Positions 1 through 12,959 of a stretch of 64,000 bases of DNA are shown piece by piece. Both the position numbers and the translations under genes were made by a program. Each line of letters begins with the position of its first letter. Position 1 is the first letter of the stretch. This DNA comes from Oenanthe sinensis (lineage: Eukaryota > Streptophyta > Magnoliopsida > Apiales > Apiaceae): the NCBI GenBank assembly GCA_028671895.1, contig CM053802.1:17181631-17245630 (forward strand), given 5' to 3'. The notes beneath the pieces were generated by a model. That model was not told the origin of the DNA. It saw nothing but the letters and a program-made list of their open reading frames with translations, and did not search any database.

Positions 1-3000
1 GAAAAATGACATTCATATGACTAAGCAAAAAGGACCCAACCTAGTTTGGGTACCAAAGAAAACTTGATATTGTTTTGATTGCGGGGCACATGTAAGAAGA
101 AAAAGATTATGTAGATCTTGGACAATGGATGCTCAAGGCACATGACTGGTGACAAAGCCCTACCGTCACAATTCAAGGAAGCGGCTGACCCAATGGTGAC
201 CTTTGGAGACAACATCATAAGTTTCACTATGGGATATGGCAAATTGATTCATGGAAATATTTTTGTTGAAGATGTAGCTTTGGTAAATGGTTTGAAGCAC
301 AATTTGTTGAGCATCACTCAATTCTGCGACAAAGACTTGAAGGGGAGTTTGATAAAGAAATGTGCCATAGAAAAACTAAAGAAATTGCTCTCTATGGAGT
401 AATAAAAGGAAGCCTGTTTGTAGCTGATTTGGATTCTGCAAACAAGGATAAGATATGTTGTTTCTACACCAAGGCCTCAGAAAAAGAAAGCTGGCTATGA
501 CACAAAAGGCTCTCTCACTTGAACTTTAAAAATCTGAATTCTCTAGTCAAAAGAAAGTTGGTAAAGGACTTGCCTCAACTTGAATTCTGCATAGAACTAT
601 TGTGTAAGGCATGTCAAAAAGGAAAAATGAAATGATCAAGTCACAGAAGTAAATAATTCACATCAATCACAAAACCTCTACAATTGATTCACATGGATCT
701 CTTTGGACCAGTTAATGTCATGTCAATGTCAAAGAAGAGATATGCATTGGTCATGGTTGATGACTACTCTAAATACACATGGGTAAAATTCTTGCATTTA
801 AAAGATGAGGCTCATGAACTTATCATTGAAAATTTAAAGAAATTGGATAAAGTCCCTACACCTGTTGTGGCTATAAGAAGTGATAATGGGACATAGTTTA
901 AAAATGCTACATTAAATGAATTCTGCAAAGAAAATGGAATCACTCATCAATTCTCATCTTCAAGAACTCCACAGCAAAATGGAGTTGTTGAAAGAAAAAA
1001 ATAGGACTCTAATTGAGGCTGCAAGAACTATGTTAGCAGAAGCTGGTCTACCAATAATTTTTTGGGCTGAAGCTGTCAGAACTGCATGTTACACTCAAAA
1101 CATGACATTCATCACAAAACCTATTGGAAAGACTCCATATAATATTATGATAGGCAAGAGGCCATCTGTTAAATATATGCATGTGTTTGGAGCAAAATGT
1201 TTCATTCTCAAAGATGATGCTGATCATCTAGGAATATTTGAAGCAAAAACATATGAAGGAATTTTTGTAGGATACTCCTTAGACAAGGTTGTCTATAGAG
1301 TATATGTGGTTGATCAACAAAAAGTGATGGAAAGCACAAATGTGACTTTTGATGACTTCAAGTTTCCTGCCATGAGCCTTGAAGGAGAAAACCGTGACAC
1401 TTTGAGATTTGAAAATGAAATGAAAATGGAATCATTTGTAAATGAGAAAGATGAAAATGTACATGAAGACTCACATGTGGAAATTTCACATGGTGAAACT
1501 AAAGAGAGAAATACTGAGGATTTCAGTCACATCTAACTTGAGAATTCTCCACACAACCCTAACATCAACTCAGGGAGAGCTTCTCTAGGATCAAAAACTA
1601 ATGCAAACAATTCTAATCAGGAAGAAACAAGTTCAAATCCTAGATGTGTGGCTCATGAAAAAAATAGAATAGAGCTCACACTGCATATCAAATAATTAGG
1701 AACCCTGATGAAGCAGTAACGACAAGAAGGGAAACCATAAATGAATGTTTGTTTGCTTGTTTCTTGTCCTAAAAGGATTTAAGAAGTATTGTTGGATCCA
1801 GATTGGATTATTTCCATGCAGGAGGAATTGAATCAATTTGAGAGAAACAATGTTTGAGAACTAATGCCACCTCTAAAGGATAAATCAATCATTGGCACTA
1901 AATGGGTTTTCAGAAGCAAAATGGATTAATATGAAATTGTCATAAGGAACAAGGCAAGATTGGTTGCTAAGGGATATTCACAAGAAGAAGTCATTGACTA
2001 TGATGAGACTTTTGCTCCTGTTGCAAGGTTGGAAGCAATAAGGATTTTTCTAGCTTTTGCAGCCTATTCAAATTTCAAAGTCTATCAAATAGACGTCAAG
2101 AGTGCATTTCTAAATGATGAACTGGAAGAAGAAGTTAATGTGTAGCAACCACTTGGCTTTGAAGACTCAAAATTCCCTGATTTTGTTTACAGACTCATCA
2201 AAGCATTGTATGGACTTAAACAAGCCCCTAGAGCATGGTATGACACTCTGTCAGAGTTTTTAATGGAAAATCAGTTCACTAGAGGAACAATTGACAAAAC
2301 TCTCTTTTACAAGAAACATGGTGATGATATCATTCTAGTTCAAATCTATGTGGATGATATTATTTTTGGCTCTACAAATGAAAAGCTGTGTCAAAGGTTC
2401 TCTAAGCTCATGCAAAGTGAATATGAAATGAGTATGATAGGAGAACTAAATTATTTCCTAGGCCTTCAAATCAGTCAAAGAGCAGATGACATCTTCATAT
2501 GTAAAACCAAATACATCAATGACTTGCTCAAGAGGTTTGATATGCAAGATTGCTCACCGCCAAAACACCAATGTCTACAGCTATCAAGTTTGATAAGGAT
2601 AAGAAAGGCAAAAGTGTAGACATAAAGACCTATAGAGGAATGATTAGATCTCTGCTGTACTTAGCAGCTAGTAGGTCAGACATCATGTTCTCTACATGTT
2701 TGTGTGCAATATTTCAAGCCAATCCAAAAAAATCTCATCTCATTGCTGTCAAAAGGATTCTGAGATATCTCAAAGGAACAACACAAATGGGAATATGAAA
2801 TGATTCAATGGTTATTCTAATGCTGATTTTGCTGGATGTTGAGTTGATAGAAAGAGCATCTCTGGAAGCTATCAATTTCTTGGACAGAGATATAGCAAGA
2901 AGCAACAATCAGTTTCAACTTCTACAACTGAGGCTGAATATATAGTTGCAGGAAGTTTTTGTACTCAAGTGCTTTGGATAAGAAATCAAGTAAGGGATTA

Positions 3001-3262
3001 TGGACTAGTTTTGGAGATAATTCCTATCATATGTGACAATACTAGTGCCATATCCATTGTTGCAAATCCATTGAATCATTCAAAGACAATGTATATTGAT
3101 GTAAGGTACCATATCATAAGGGAACATGCATAAAATGGAGTAATTGAATTATTCTATGTTCCTACACAAAAATAGTTGGTTGATATATTTACTAAACCAC
3201 TAGATAAAGCCACCTTTAACAGGTTGGTTATTGAGATTGGAATGCTAAATTCTTCTGACTAG
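1..3262 (+). pseudogene. Ty1/copia pol (protease, integrase, RT, RNase H), degenerate
   Basis: The protease-type motif DNGCSRHMTGD is at about 120-152; the usual catalytic D-S/T-G reads D-N-G here. A GAG-pre-integrase region with an HKRLSHLNF motif lies near 500-620, preceded by an in-frame TGA. The integrase core begins near 684 (IHMDLFGPVN, then DDYSKYTW and IRSDNGT) and continues to about 1330. RT follows, with FRSK near 1905, ARLVAKGYSQ near 1955, YGLKQAPRAWY near 2207 and the catalytic YVDD at 2347-2358. RNase H runs to the stop at 3262. At least six stops or frame changes break the polyprotein. The order integrase before RT is the Ty1/copia order. In the intact family this polyprotein performs reverse transcription and integration; here it cannot be made as one protein. 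Confidence 0.9.
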
Positions 3263-4053
3263 TGGCTAAATAAATATATCTCACCAACTGTTGCAACAAT
3301 TGTTTCACAGACATGAATTCTAAATGATTTATCTAAGTGAAACAAAATAGTGTATACTTATAAATGCATCAGTTATAGTGTTGTACATTTTGTTTTAAAA
3401 ATAAAATGATATTATAGCATTGAAACTATTTATATGTTCTGATGTAACCTGGAATGAATTACTCATACTTGTGCATTGTTAAATAACAAGTGTGACATTC
3501 TAAAAATTAGGAAAATCAAACAAAAACAATTTTAACAAAATTGATCTTATTCCATTAAGATTAATTTGATTTTTTTTAAATATTTCATTATTTTGTTTAC
3601 CAAGCGAAAATAAAATAACTGAAACTTGAGTTATTGAATACGCTACCATTCTAATCAGACTTCTCGACTAGTACAGTTGCTGAGTTATCGATCAATTACA
3701 TTTCTGAGAGTTCTCAACCACTAGAGTTCTCATTTAATTTCAATTTGAGTTCTCGAATGGTATAGTTCTCGAATGTATATATACATGAGTTCTCGATCAA
3801 TTTCTGACAGTGCTCTACTAAAGTTACTTTATTCATTTCCTGAGTTCTCAATCATTAAAAATTGATTACAATTCTAGTCGAGTTGACTAAGTCATATAAA
3901 ATAGCAAAGTAGATCTACAATTCATTTCTACGATTATTTGAATACTCAAGAAACCTCTTGCTCTCAATTTTTGAACTCTTGCACTCTAATTCTCTTTCTT
4001 TTTTTCTCTAAAATCTTTCGCTTCTTCGCTTCTCCATTCTACACACAAATCTA
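3263..4053 (+). other. Spacer between copia pol and env-like ORF with repeated TTCTCGA motifs
   Basis: No coding frame is visible. From about 3640 to 3860 the stretch repeats short motifs of the form GAGTTCTCGA (for example near 3660, 3750, 3765 and 3790). These are the reverse-complement orientation of the TCGAGAAGT motifs that fill the 3' LTR of the same element. A pyrimidine-rich leader (3960-4050) precedes the ATG of the env-like ORF, which could serve as the 3' side of a splice for a subgenomic env-like mRNA. That last point is inference. Confidence 0.5.
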
Positions 4054-6452
4054 AATGGCTTCTTCTAATTCCAATCCTGCAACTGAGTTGACAGCATCAT
4101 TGAGACGAACTTTCTAGCAATTGCAAGAGATGTTGATGCCAAGCCGCAATACAAGTGTTTCATTACGTTTCTCGTCGATTCCTACTTGAAAGAATCTCTA
4201 CTGTTAAATCTCACTATCTATCTCGATATATTAGAGCAATTTTAGAACACTGCAACTTAGGAAGACATAACATTGGAGGAGGGGAGTTCCAAGAATGTTG
4301 TAACCTGCAAGATTCAAAAAGTGGACATTAACTTTGATGAAGAGGATGTCAATGCAAGCTTATCACTCCCTACAGAGCAATTTGATGAAATGCCAACATA
4401 TGCTGAGTTGGAGGACTTCAGAATTCATAAGATATGCTGATGAGGTCAAGCTGGGAAAATTGAATAAGAAACATGTTAGAAAAGAGTGGTCGTTCATCTT
4501 TGATACTCTACTAAGAGTCTTCACTTGTAGGAAGACATGATTTGATCAAATCAGCTCCATTGCCTTGAAGCTAGTCTATTCATTGGCTTATAACAGAAAG
4601 CTCAATGTTGGGAAGCTCATTTTGAGGGAACTTTTAACCAGGATCCCAAAGAAAGGTAATGAGATATTCTTTCTTCGCTTCATTCAGTCAATTCTTAACT
4701 TTAAAAATCCTGCATTGATTGATTTGCCTGGAATGAATAAAAATAGAATTGTCTACTCCAAATCCATGTCAAAAATAATTTTTGCAATATTGGATAGGAG
4801 AACCACAGTTAATATACCTATTCAAATCACAACTCACATGAGGAGTGTATTTGAAGGGTATCCACATGTGCAGCCTACATATGGTTACTTGCAAACAATA
4901 CAAAGTCCTAAAGTTGCAGCAGAACCAAATGCACCTAACCTAAGGACTTCTAACCCAATTGTAGATCATTCTTTGAAACCACTATATGATAGTGAGCCAA
5001 CCTCCACATCCTCTCAATAGAGTGTGGTTGAAAAAAAGAAGAGGAAGAAACCTACTACAAAGAAACATTCAGAACCTATTGCAGAGAATGCTTTAGAATC
5101 AAACTTGGATGATTCACATGTGAAACCTCTCAAGAGGAGAAATAAAAGTAAAGAGGCCACACTAGACCACTCTATATCTTCCCAACATGATGTAGAGGTT
5201 ACAAAGGGATTACACCTGTTACTAGGTGCACTTTCTCAACAAGGTGCATCTATTGAAATGAGAGTCAACCCACTCCACTTTGTGAAGAGTCTGCACCATC
5301 ACAGGAACTCACTCATGTTGATGAGAGGTGTGAAGTTGAAAAAGAAACACAAATGCACATATGATCCTCTATTGAAACTTCCCCATTCTCTCAGGGGGAG
5401 TTGCCAACACTCACATCTATTCTAAATACTGCTTCTACATCTCAAAATTCTTCTCAACCAATTGTGTCTAGCCAAACACAAAAGGTTGTTGATCACCAGA
5501 AATCTAATCTTCCCGGTGAGCCAATTTTAAGTGAGTTGGTGCGTGACACCTTGTTCACCACTCAGGACACTCATTTAGATGGTGAGGGAATACATGCCGA
5601 GGTATATCCTTATGACACCATCAAAGCCACAGAGGTTCCAGGAGTCTTTACTTCAGACTCTGTGGTGGCTGAGGAAAAAATTCCATTTAGTCTCATTAAT
5701 GAGCCATTAGAGCATCAGGTGTCTTCACAGAAATTGGGTGCTCTAGGGGACGTCCACACCATGCAAATGACATCCCTTGGACACTCCCCAGTCATTCAAA
5801 GACTGTTCTCTAGGAGGAATTCACCTATCCATCCAGGATATATTGATAACCCGTCTGAACATTTGGATGAAGAAATAGACACTGAAGGAATCACTACCAC
5901 AAGTGTTGATCCTAGATCTAACTTTATGTCACAATGGCTAAAACCTGTGCAACATGACAGGTATTCATGAGCATCTTCTGATGGGATCTTATCTGTGGAG
6001 AAATTAAAAGGATTATATGGAGATCAAATGGATGATTTCTATTATATTGCTCAACAGCTCATGACTGCACATCTGCCAATTATGCTGCTATCATGCTTGA
6101 GTATGCAAAGGATCAGGAGGATATCAAAGATAAAAAATGAAGAAATGGCTGAAGAATGAGAGGCCAATGTTGTTGCCTGGTTGGATAAAAAGCAAAATAT
6201 GAGCATGAAGGAGATGTTGCAATGGATGAGGGAAAAATATTTGACTTCACTTGGATCATGTGCAAAAGTCTTCACTCCAACTGCTATTTATGATGCAATT
6301 CATAAAGCTACCAAAGTGCAATTGCAAGCTAATCACTATCTAGCAAAGGGCTTCCAATTTGAGATTGAGGATCATAGAAACAAGGTGGAAGAGACTCTGA
6401 GAAGTATCGATGAAAAATTGAAGCCATGTGGCATCTATGCAACCACCAGTTC
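4054..6452 (+). pseudogene. Sirevirus env-like ORF, first part
   Basis: It starts at ATGGCTTCTTCTAATTCC (4054). Frame shifts and stops follow early, then longer open pieces: 4334-4540, 4565-5020, 5024-5425, 5401-5970 and 6181-6465. Together they form a hydrophilic protein rich in Ser, Thr and Pro, with a Lys-rich stretch (VEKKKRKKP) near 5027. A sequence around RYADEVKLGKLNKKHVRKEW near 4430-4490 fits the conserved N-terminal part of Sirevirus env-like proteins as I recall them. The function of these proteins is unknown. The ORF stops where the Tat element is inserted (target duplication AGTTC at 6448-6452) and resumes at 17806. Confidence 0.65.
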
Positions 6453-6963
6453 TGCTATGGGCTAAAAATAAGCCCTAAAGACACAATTAATGTAGCAATA
6501 ATTAGATCTAATTTGGTCCAAAAGGGAGGCCCATTTAATGAGGCTCAAAACCCTAATTATTAAATTTGTAATTAATTAATTAGCTAAATAGACGGCTAAT
6601 TAATTATGTCCAACTACAAGGAAACTACTCCAAGGAATAACCCCCAAGAGACCTCAATTAACAAGGAAATATATTCCTATATGGAAATCACTTCTATCAC
6701 AAGAAGGATCCAGAATCCTTTAAGGAGATACCTTGCCCGCCAAGGTTTCTAACCCTAATATGATTCTAAGACTACTCACGTCTATATAATGGGTCTAACC
6801 CTTCATTCTTAGAACTACGTTTGGCTTGATTCTCATACGCATTAAAATACGTAGGCATCTTGTGAGGACAAAACTAAGTCACGAAATACAAGCGCAACCA
6901 TTAAAGCTCGATAAGCTCTTACACACATCATAATTAATATACCCTAGTTTTTAATCCATAACT
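6453..6963 (+). repeat. 5' LTR of the Tat element
   Basis: It aligns by eye with 15712-17805 once the inserted solo LTR is removed (511 versus about 508 bp). It carries a TATATAA box near 6783 followed by GGGTCTAACCC. The same family occurs as solo LTRs at 54325-54738 and, inverted, at 59033-59500. The terminal bases are ATAACT rather than ATAACA, one mismatch to the other copies. Confidence 0.85.
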
Positions 6964-6965
6964 TT

Positions 6966-6983
6966 TGGCACCATATATGGGAA
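6966..6983 (+). other. Putative primer binding site of the Tat element
   Basis: TGGCACCATATATGGGAA starts 2 bases after the LTR. It resembles a diverged tRNA-Asp type site (TGGCGCC start), often used by Athila/Tat elements. The match is weak in its middle. Confidence 0.4.
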
Positions 6984-6999
6984 TACAACATCAACCATA

Positions 7000-8570
7000 G
7001 TAAGAACACGAAGAGCTGATGGAGACATCGTCCCTACCATAGAAGACCCAACCGTTGTGATTCTTCCTGATGGGACTCAAACCACCGAGGTCCCCGCTAC
7101 CACCACTATTCCTACTGAAACTCAAGGCCCTAACACTCAAATGATTGGCCCATTCAGTGAAATCGTCCATTCTACCAATCCCGAGAAAGTCGTCCACGGA
7201 TCCGACCCTCTGTCTCAGGTAACTCAAACTCCTTTTATTGCTACTGTTCCTCCTCATGTGCAAATTTCTACCGTTGTTATCCCCAGTAGCACCGTTGCCC
7301 AACCTAGGCTTGGACTCTCCTAAGCTTATCCCTCTCCTTACATTAGAGGGTTGGAACCCCCACAAAATTATGGGCGTAGAGAAGGAATTCGTGATTTCTC
7401 AGGACCATATTTAACTGATGATGAAAGATCTGGAGGCACTGATGTTAATCCTAGAAGAAGGAGGCCTGAAAAGGATCCCATAAGAAGCCGACGTTTTCAG
7501 TCCCGTAGGACACTGGAGCATAAAATTGCTTCCTATGAGACTGAACTTAAAGAGATAAAAAAAAGTTTGGGTCGGCAAGACACAAGGCCAACCCCGAGGC
7601 GTGAAGCCCCAGATGTCATAGAAATAGACGGAACCCCTCGAGAGAGGAAGTGGGAAGCTCCAAGGGTTGATCCCACTGAGTTGCTACCACTCGGAGATCT
7701 TGTCGATCCAACACCACATTTTACTAAAGTAATCATGAACGGTCACATCTCAAGGAATTTCAAGATGCCCACCATCAAGACTTATGATGGAATGAGAGAC
7801 CCCTCAAATTAAATAAGAACTTTCTCGAATGCTTTATTATTACAACCTATCAATGATGATGTCAGGTGCATGGCTTTTCCTCAAACCCTAGGGGGCATGG
7901 CTCAATACTGGTATAGCCGTTTGCCTCCAAATTCCATTGGGTCCTTTAAAGAGCTAAGCAAAGCCTTTATAAGCCAGTTCATAAGTGGGAGAGTGCACGA
8001 AAAGAGTTCGGCTTCACTCATGAACCTAAAGCAAGGAAAGAATAAATCCTTGAGGGACTACTTTAATCATTTTACTAAGGAAGCCCTGAAAGTACCAGAC
8101 TTGGATGAGAAGGTAGTTATGATAGCCTTACAACAAGGGACGACTGATCCTTACTTTAAGAGATCTATGGCCAAACATCCGCCTGAGAACATGCTCCTAC
8201 TCCAAGATAGAGCGATGAAGTATATTAAAGCAGAAGAAAGCATGAAAAAAACCCATTAACTGTATTAGTGGCGACGAATGGGAACACTAACAAGAAGATA
8301 AAAGGTGATCAAGAATATGATGCATGCGACAAGTATTCTAAGACGGATAAGGATTCTGAATCCCCTCCTAAAAAGAATAACTTGGGATCGAAGTTCGCTG
8401 AATATGCAAGGCTGAATACACCTCGAAGCCAAATCATGATGGATATTGAGAAGGATAGAGACCTGAAATGGCCTAAACCCCTAAAGTCTGATCCTGAGAA
8501 GAGAAACAAGAATGTATTTTGCCGATTTTATAAGGATATAGGGCATGACATGGATGATTGCAGATAACTA
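7000..8570 (+). pseudogene. Tat element gag (capsid and zinc-knuckle remnants)
   Basis: Open pieces at 7057-7323, 7351-7812, 7870-8259 and 8268-8567 give a Gag-like protein. There is a Pro/Thr-rich start, an Arg-rich part (RRRRPEKDPIRSRRF, near 7455), then a Retrotrans_gag-type core with AQYWYSRLPPNSI near 7900 and the LRDYFNHF region near 8055. A C-terminal cysteine/histidine motif CRFYKDIGHDMDDC lies near 8520; it has the spacing of a degenerate zinc knuckle. Stops at 7321, 7810, 8257 and 8565 break it. In the intact family it forms the virus-like particle and binds RNA. Confidence 0.75.
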
Positions 8571-11500
8571 AAGGATGAAATCGAATTTCTTATCAGAAGA
8601 GGAAAACTCTCTAAGTTCACCAAAGATGGAAGCCGCAATAGGCGCGATGATAATGTGAAAAACAATGATAACCGGGATATGAATCATCAACATGATTTTC
8701 GGAGGACCTACAGTTGTGGGGAATTCAAGAAACTCAAGGAAAGCATACGCTAGAGAAGTTATGCAAGTCATAGGGGAGGCACCTAAACGTGCTAAGACTG
8801 TGGTTATCCTATCTTTTGATGACTCGGACCTGGAAGGGGTAAAGTTCCCCCACGACGATCCCCTTGTCATAACCCCTTTAATAGGTAATTTAGAAGTAAA
8901 AAGTGTCCTGGTAGATAATGGAGCATCCAACGATATCTTATTCTACGATGCATTTGTGAAGATGGGATACAATGATTCTCAACTAACCCCTTCGGATGTT
9001 CCAATTTATGAATTCAATGGAGTGAGGTCGAAAGTAGAAGGTACCATTCAACTACCAATGACAATGAGAAGTGAGCCTCAAGAGGTTACCTAGATGCTAA
9101 CTTTCCTGGTAATCAAAACATCTTCTACATACAATATAATCCTTGGGAGGACAGGCTTGCATGCTTTTAAGGCGGTTGCCTCGAGTTATCACTTGAAGAT
9201 CAAGTTCCCCACCAGAAACGGTGTTGAGGAGGAAAAAGGAGACCAGAGAATGGCAAAAAGTTTCTATGTTGCCGCTCTAAGACCCGATGGAGTCGGGGGC
9301 AAGTCTTACATATAGAGGACATGGACTCAAGAGAAGATGAAGAAAGAAGGGGGAAACCAGCAGTAGATTTGGTTTTAATTCCTTTAGTTCCGGGAGAACC
9401 TGAAAAAGTCACCTACATTGGGGCCTCATTAAAATAGCCTATGAAAGGCAAGTTAACAAAATTCTTACAAGAAAGCGGGGATTTGTTTGCTTGGACAGTC
9501 GCTGATATGCCAGGGATTGACCCCAAAGTGATCACTCATAAACTTAACATGGATCCGAGACGAAAAACAGTGAAATAAAATAAGAGAAACTTCGCTCCAG
9601 AAAGGCAAGAGGCCATAAAGCAAGAAGTAGAAAAGCTCCTAGAGGCTGGTTTCATCGAAGATATTCAATTTTCCGAATGGCTCGCTAACCTTGTGATGGT
9701 CAAGAAATCCAATGGAAAGTGGAAAATGTGCGTAGACTTTACTGATTTGAATGATGCATGTCCAAATGATTGCTTTCATCTCCCAAGGATCGATGCACTT
9801 ATAGATGCCATAATGGGACATGAGATGTTAAGCTTCATGGATGGATTTAGTGGATACAATCAAATCAAGATGCACAAGGATGACATTGCCAAGGTATCTT
9901 TCATCACTGACTTTGGTATATTTTGTTATCTTGTTATGGCCTTTGGGTTAAAGAATGCAGGAGCCACCTATCAAAGGTTAGTTAATAAAATATTCAAGCA
10001 TCTCATTGGAAGCACCATGGAGGTCTATGTTGATGATATGCTAGTCAAAAGCCTTAATAAAGCTGACCACATCGAACACCTTAGGGAGCCTTTCGAAGTG
10101 CCGAGGCACCATAAAATGATGTTAAACCCCGCGAAATGCGCCTTTGGGAATGATGGTCTCTAAAAGGGGGATTGAGGCTAATCCTGACAAAATTAAGGCT
10201 ATAATTGACATGGAACCCCCAAAGATAGTAAGGGACGTCCAAAAATTGACAGGAAGAGTTGCTGTCCTAGGATCATTCGTCTCAAAGTCTGGGGATAAAT
10301 TCATACCCTTCTTCAAGACATTGAAGAAAGTAAAAGATTTCGTGTGGACAGAAAAAATTCAAGCGGCCTTCGAGGACCTGAAGAAGTATATTGATGAAGC
10401 TCCGTTGTTGGCCAAGCCTAGTCCCGAGGACATCTTATACTTATATTTGGCCGTATCAGGAAAGGCCTTGAGTGTTGTCCTTGTAAATGAAGAAGGAAAG
10501 ATTCAAAAGCCGGTTTATTATGTGAGCAAGGTCTTGCATGGAGCAGAACTTAACTACTCTAAGATTGAGAAATTTTCACTAGCCTTAGTGATGGCCTCAA
10601 GAAAGCTGCGGCCTTACTTTCAAGCACACAAAATCGAGGCGCTAACTGATCAACCTTTAAGAAAAATCATACATAGCCCTAAGGCAAGTGAAAGATTGAT
10701 TAGGTAGGCCATAGAGCTAGGAGAATTCGACATCAAGTATAAGCCTCAAACGGTCATTAAAGCTTAAGCTCTTACTGACTTCGTGGTCGAATGTACCATC
10801 AACGACCAAGAAGTCGGAGGGCAGGATAAGTAGGAAACACCCCAAAAGGAGGAAAAAAGACAGGTTCCTAAGGAATATTTGGTGCTCAATTTTGACGGGG
10901 CATCAAAACAAAATCAAGTGGAGCAGGCTTGGTGCTACAAAGCCTCGAAGGGTTCATCATTGAGTATGTTATTAAGCTTGATTTCCCAACGACCAAACAA
11001 TGAAGTCGAATATAAAGCTCTGATAGCTGGCCTGGGCTTGGCCAAAGCACTGAATTCCAAATACCTTAAAGTTTGTGGAGACTCAAAGTTGGTTATAACC
11101 CAAGTAAATGGGGAGTTTGAAGCAAGGGAAGAAGTCATGATTAAATATCTTCGCCTGGTGAAAGCTATAATGACTTAGTTTGAGGAATGTTAGATGGAAT
11201 ATTTTCCTAGAGAAGAGAATGTAAAGGTTGATGCCTTATCAAAGTTTGCATCATCAGAAGTGGAAGAACATATGGGAAGTGTCTACTTTCAAGTCTTGAA
11301 GACTCCTAGCATTGATGCAAAGCTGGTAGCCCCGATAAGTATGGGTAATTGCTGGATGGATCCGATTAAAGCCAACCTTCAGTCTGGGTGGACACCTAGC
11401 AATACTATGGAAACTAGAAAGCTTACTGTGAGGGCATTAAGGTACACTCTTATTGATGAAATTCTCTATAAGAAATCTTTTGTTATTCCATACTTGAAAT

Positions 11501-12469
11501 GTCTAAGGCCACAAGAGGCCCATGAGGCTTTGAAAGAAGTGCATGAAGGGATTTATGGCCAACACTTGGTTGGCAGAGCTTTGGCTCACAAAATCACCCG
11601 CCTTGACTTTTACTGGCCTGATTTATTGAAAGATTCAAAAGAGTATGTGATGAGGTGTGATAGATGCCAAAGGCATGCACCAGTCGTAAGACAACCTCTT
11701 GAGATGTTGACGTCCATCAATTCCCTCACCCCATTTACAATGTGAGGAATGGACATCATGGGACCTTTCCGATTTCTAGTGGATAAAGAAAGTTTCTGAT
11801 CGTTGCAATCGATTATTTTACTAAGTGGATTGATGTTAAACCACTGGCCAAGATAACCACTAAGCAAGTAGTTCAATTCTTCTGGGAAAACATCATATGC
11901 AGGTACGGGATACTATGAATTCTGGTCACGAAAAATAGAACATAATTCAATAATGAAGAATTCAAGGAGTATTGCAATGATAATGACATCGATCTACACT
12001 TTACTTCTGTGGCATATCCCCAAGCAAATGGGTAGGCTGAAGTAGCCAATCGAATCATCCTTGATGGGCTCAAGAAAAGGATTGAACGTTCAGCTAACAC
12101 ATGGGTGAATGAGTTTTGGCCAATACTCTGGGTATACAAAACCATTCATAAAGTAACCACTGATGCAACTCCATTCTTATTGTCCTATGGGGCAGGGGCA
12201 GTGGTTCCGGTTGAAATATCACATGTATCCCTAAGAATTAAGGCCTTTGAGCCTGATGAAAATGAAGAAGGGATAAAACTTGCGTTGGACTTGATTGATG
12301 AAGTCAGGGACATGACTCATGCAAAGATCATAGAATATCAGAAGAAATCTTCTTTATACTACAAGGAGACTTAGTTCTTAGAGGAGGATCATACATCCTC
12401 GAAACCTTGGAAGATGTTGAAGTGCCAAGAACTTGGCATGCATCAAACCTGAAGGTTTATTATATCTAA
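8571..12469 (+). pseudogene. Tat element pol (protease, RT, two RNase H, integrase)
   Basis: The protease region has VLVDNGASNDILF near 8910. RT starts near 9690 with MVKKSNGKWKMCVDF, has LMDGFSGYNQI-like and FGLKNAGATYQRLV motifs, and YVDD at 10026-10037. A classical RNase H follows (VYYVSKVL near 10515). A second, archaeal-type RNase H begins near 10880 (LNFDGASKQN; NNEVEYKALIAGL near 11000; GDSKLVITQVNGEF near 11080). Integrase has a zinc-binding-like RCDRCQRHAP motif near 11655, then MDIMGPF and a DD-type core to about 12100. The end PRTWHASNLKVYYI is followed by TAA at 12467-12469. Multiple stops and frame changes disrupt it. Confidence 0.85.
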
Positions 12470-12959
12470 AGAATTCGATGGTAAATTCTTATATTTAATA
12501 GGAACCAAGTAGAAATAAGGTTTGACGAAACCACTAGGATATAAGAGCATTTCGCTCCAAGTAGGATTTCCATTTTGTAAGGGTTGTGCCCACTTTTAGC
12601 CTTGAGGGTACTATTAATATAAAGAAGTTTTTTCTACCTTATGACATTTCTTAAACATGTTGTGTTTAGCCTAAGTTGGCAATCAATTTTATCATTCTTC
12701 TATGCTTAAAATGTATTTTTACTCAAAATATACTAAGGCGTGAAAAAGAACAAAACTTAACCCGATTGGCACTTTGATTAATCTCTAGTCTTATTTGTTC
12801 TTTATGCTCGAAAAGTATATTTTATCAAATATGATAAGGGAAAAAAAAGAAAGGAACAACAACGAAGGACTTTTTATAAATAAATAGTCTTGGAAATATA
12901 TAAAACAGCAGAAAAAGAAAAGCACAAGGAATGCAAGAAGTACAAAGGAAATACTAAGG
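12470..12959 (+). other. Non-coding stretch between Tat pol and the antisense unit
   Basis: This is AT-rich sequence with two similar segments of the form TGCTYRAAARTRTATTTT (near 12700 and 12807). No convincing ORF or structured RNA is seen. By its place it holds the 3' parts of both the sense pol transcript and the antisense unit. Confidence 0.4.

Noticed and set aside
7533..9412. Minus-strand frames opposite Tat gag and protease
   Set aside because: They mirror the sense coding regions and show no independent domain.
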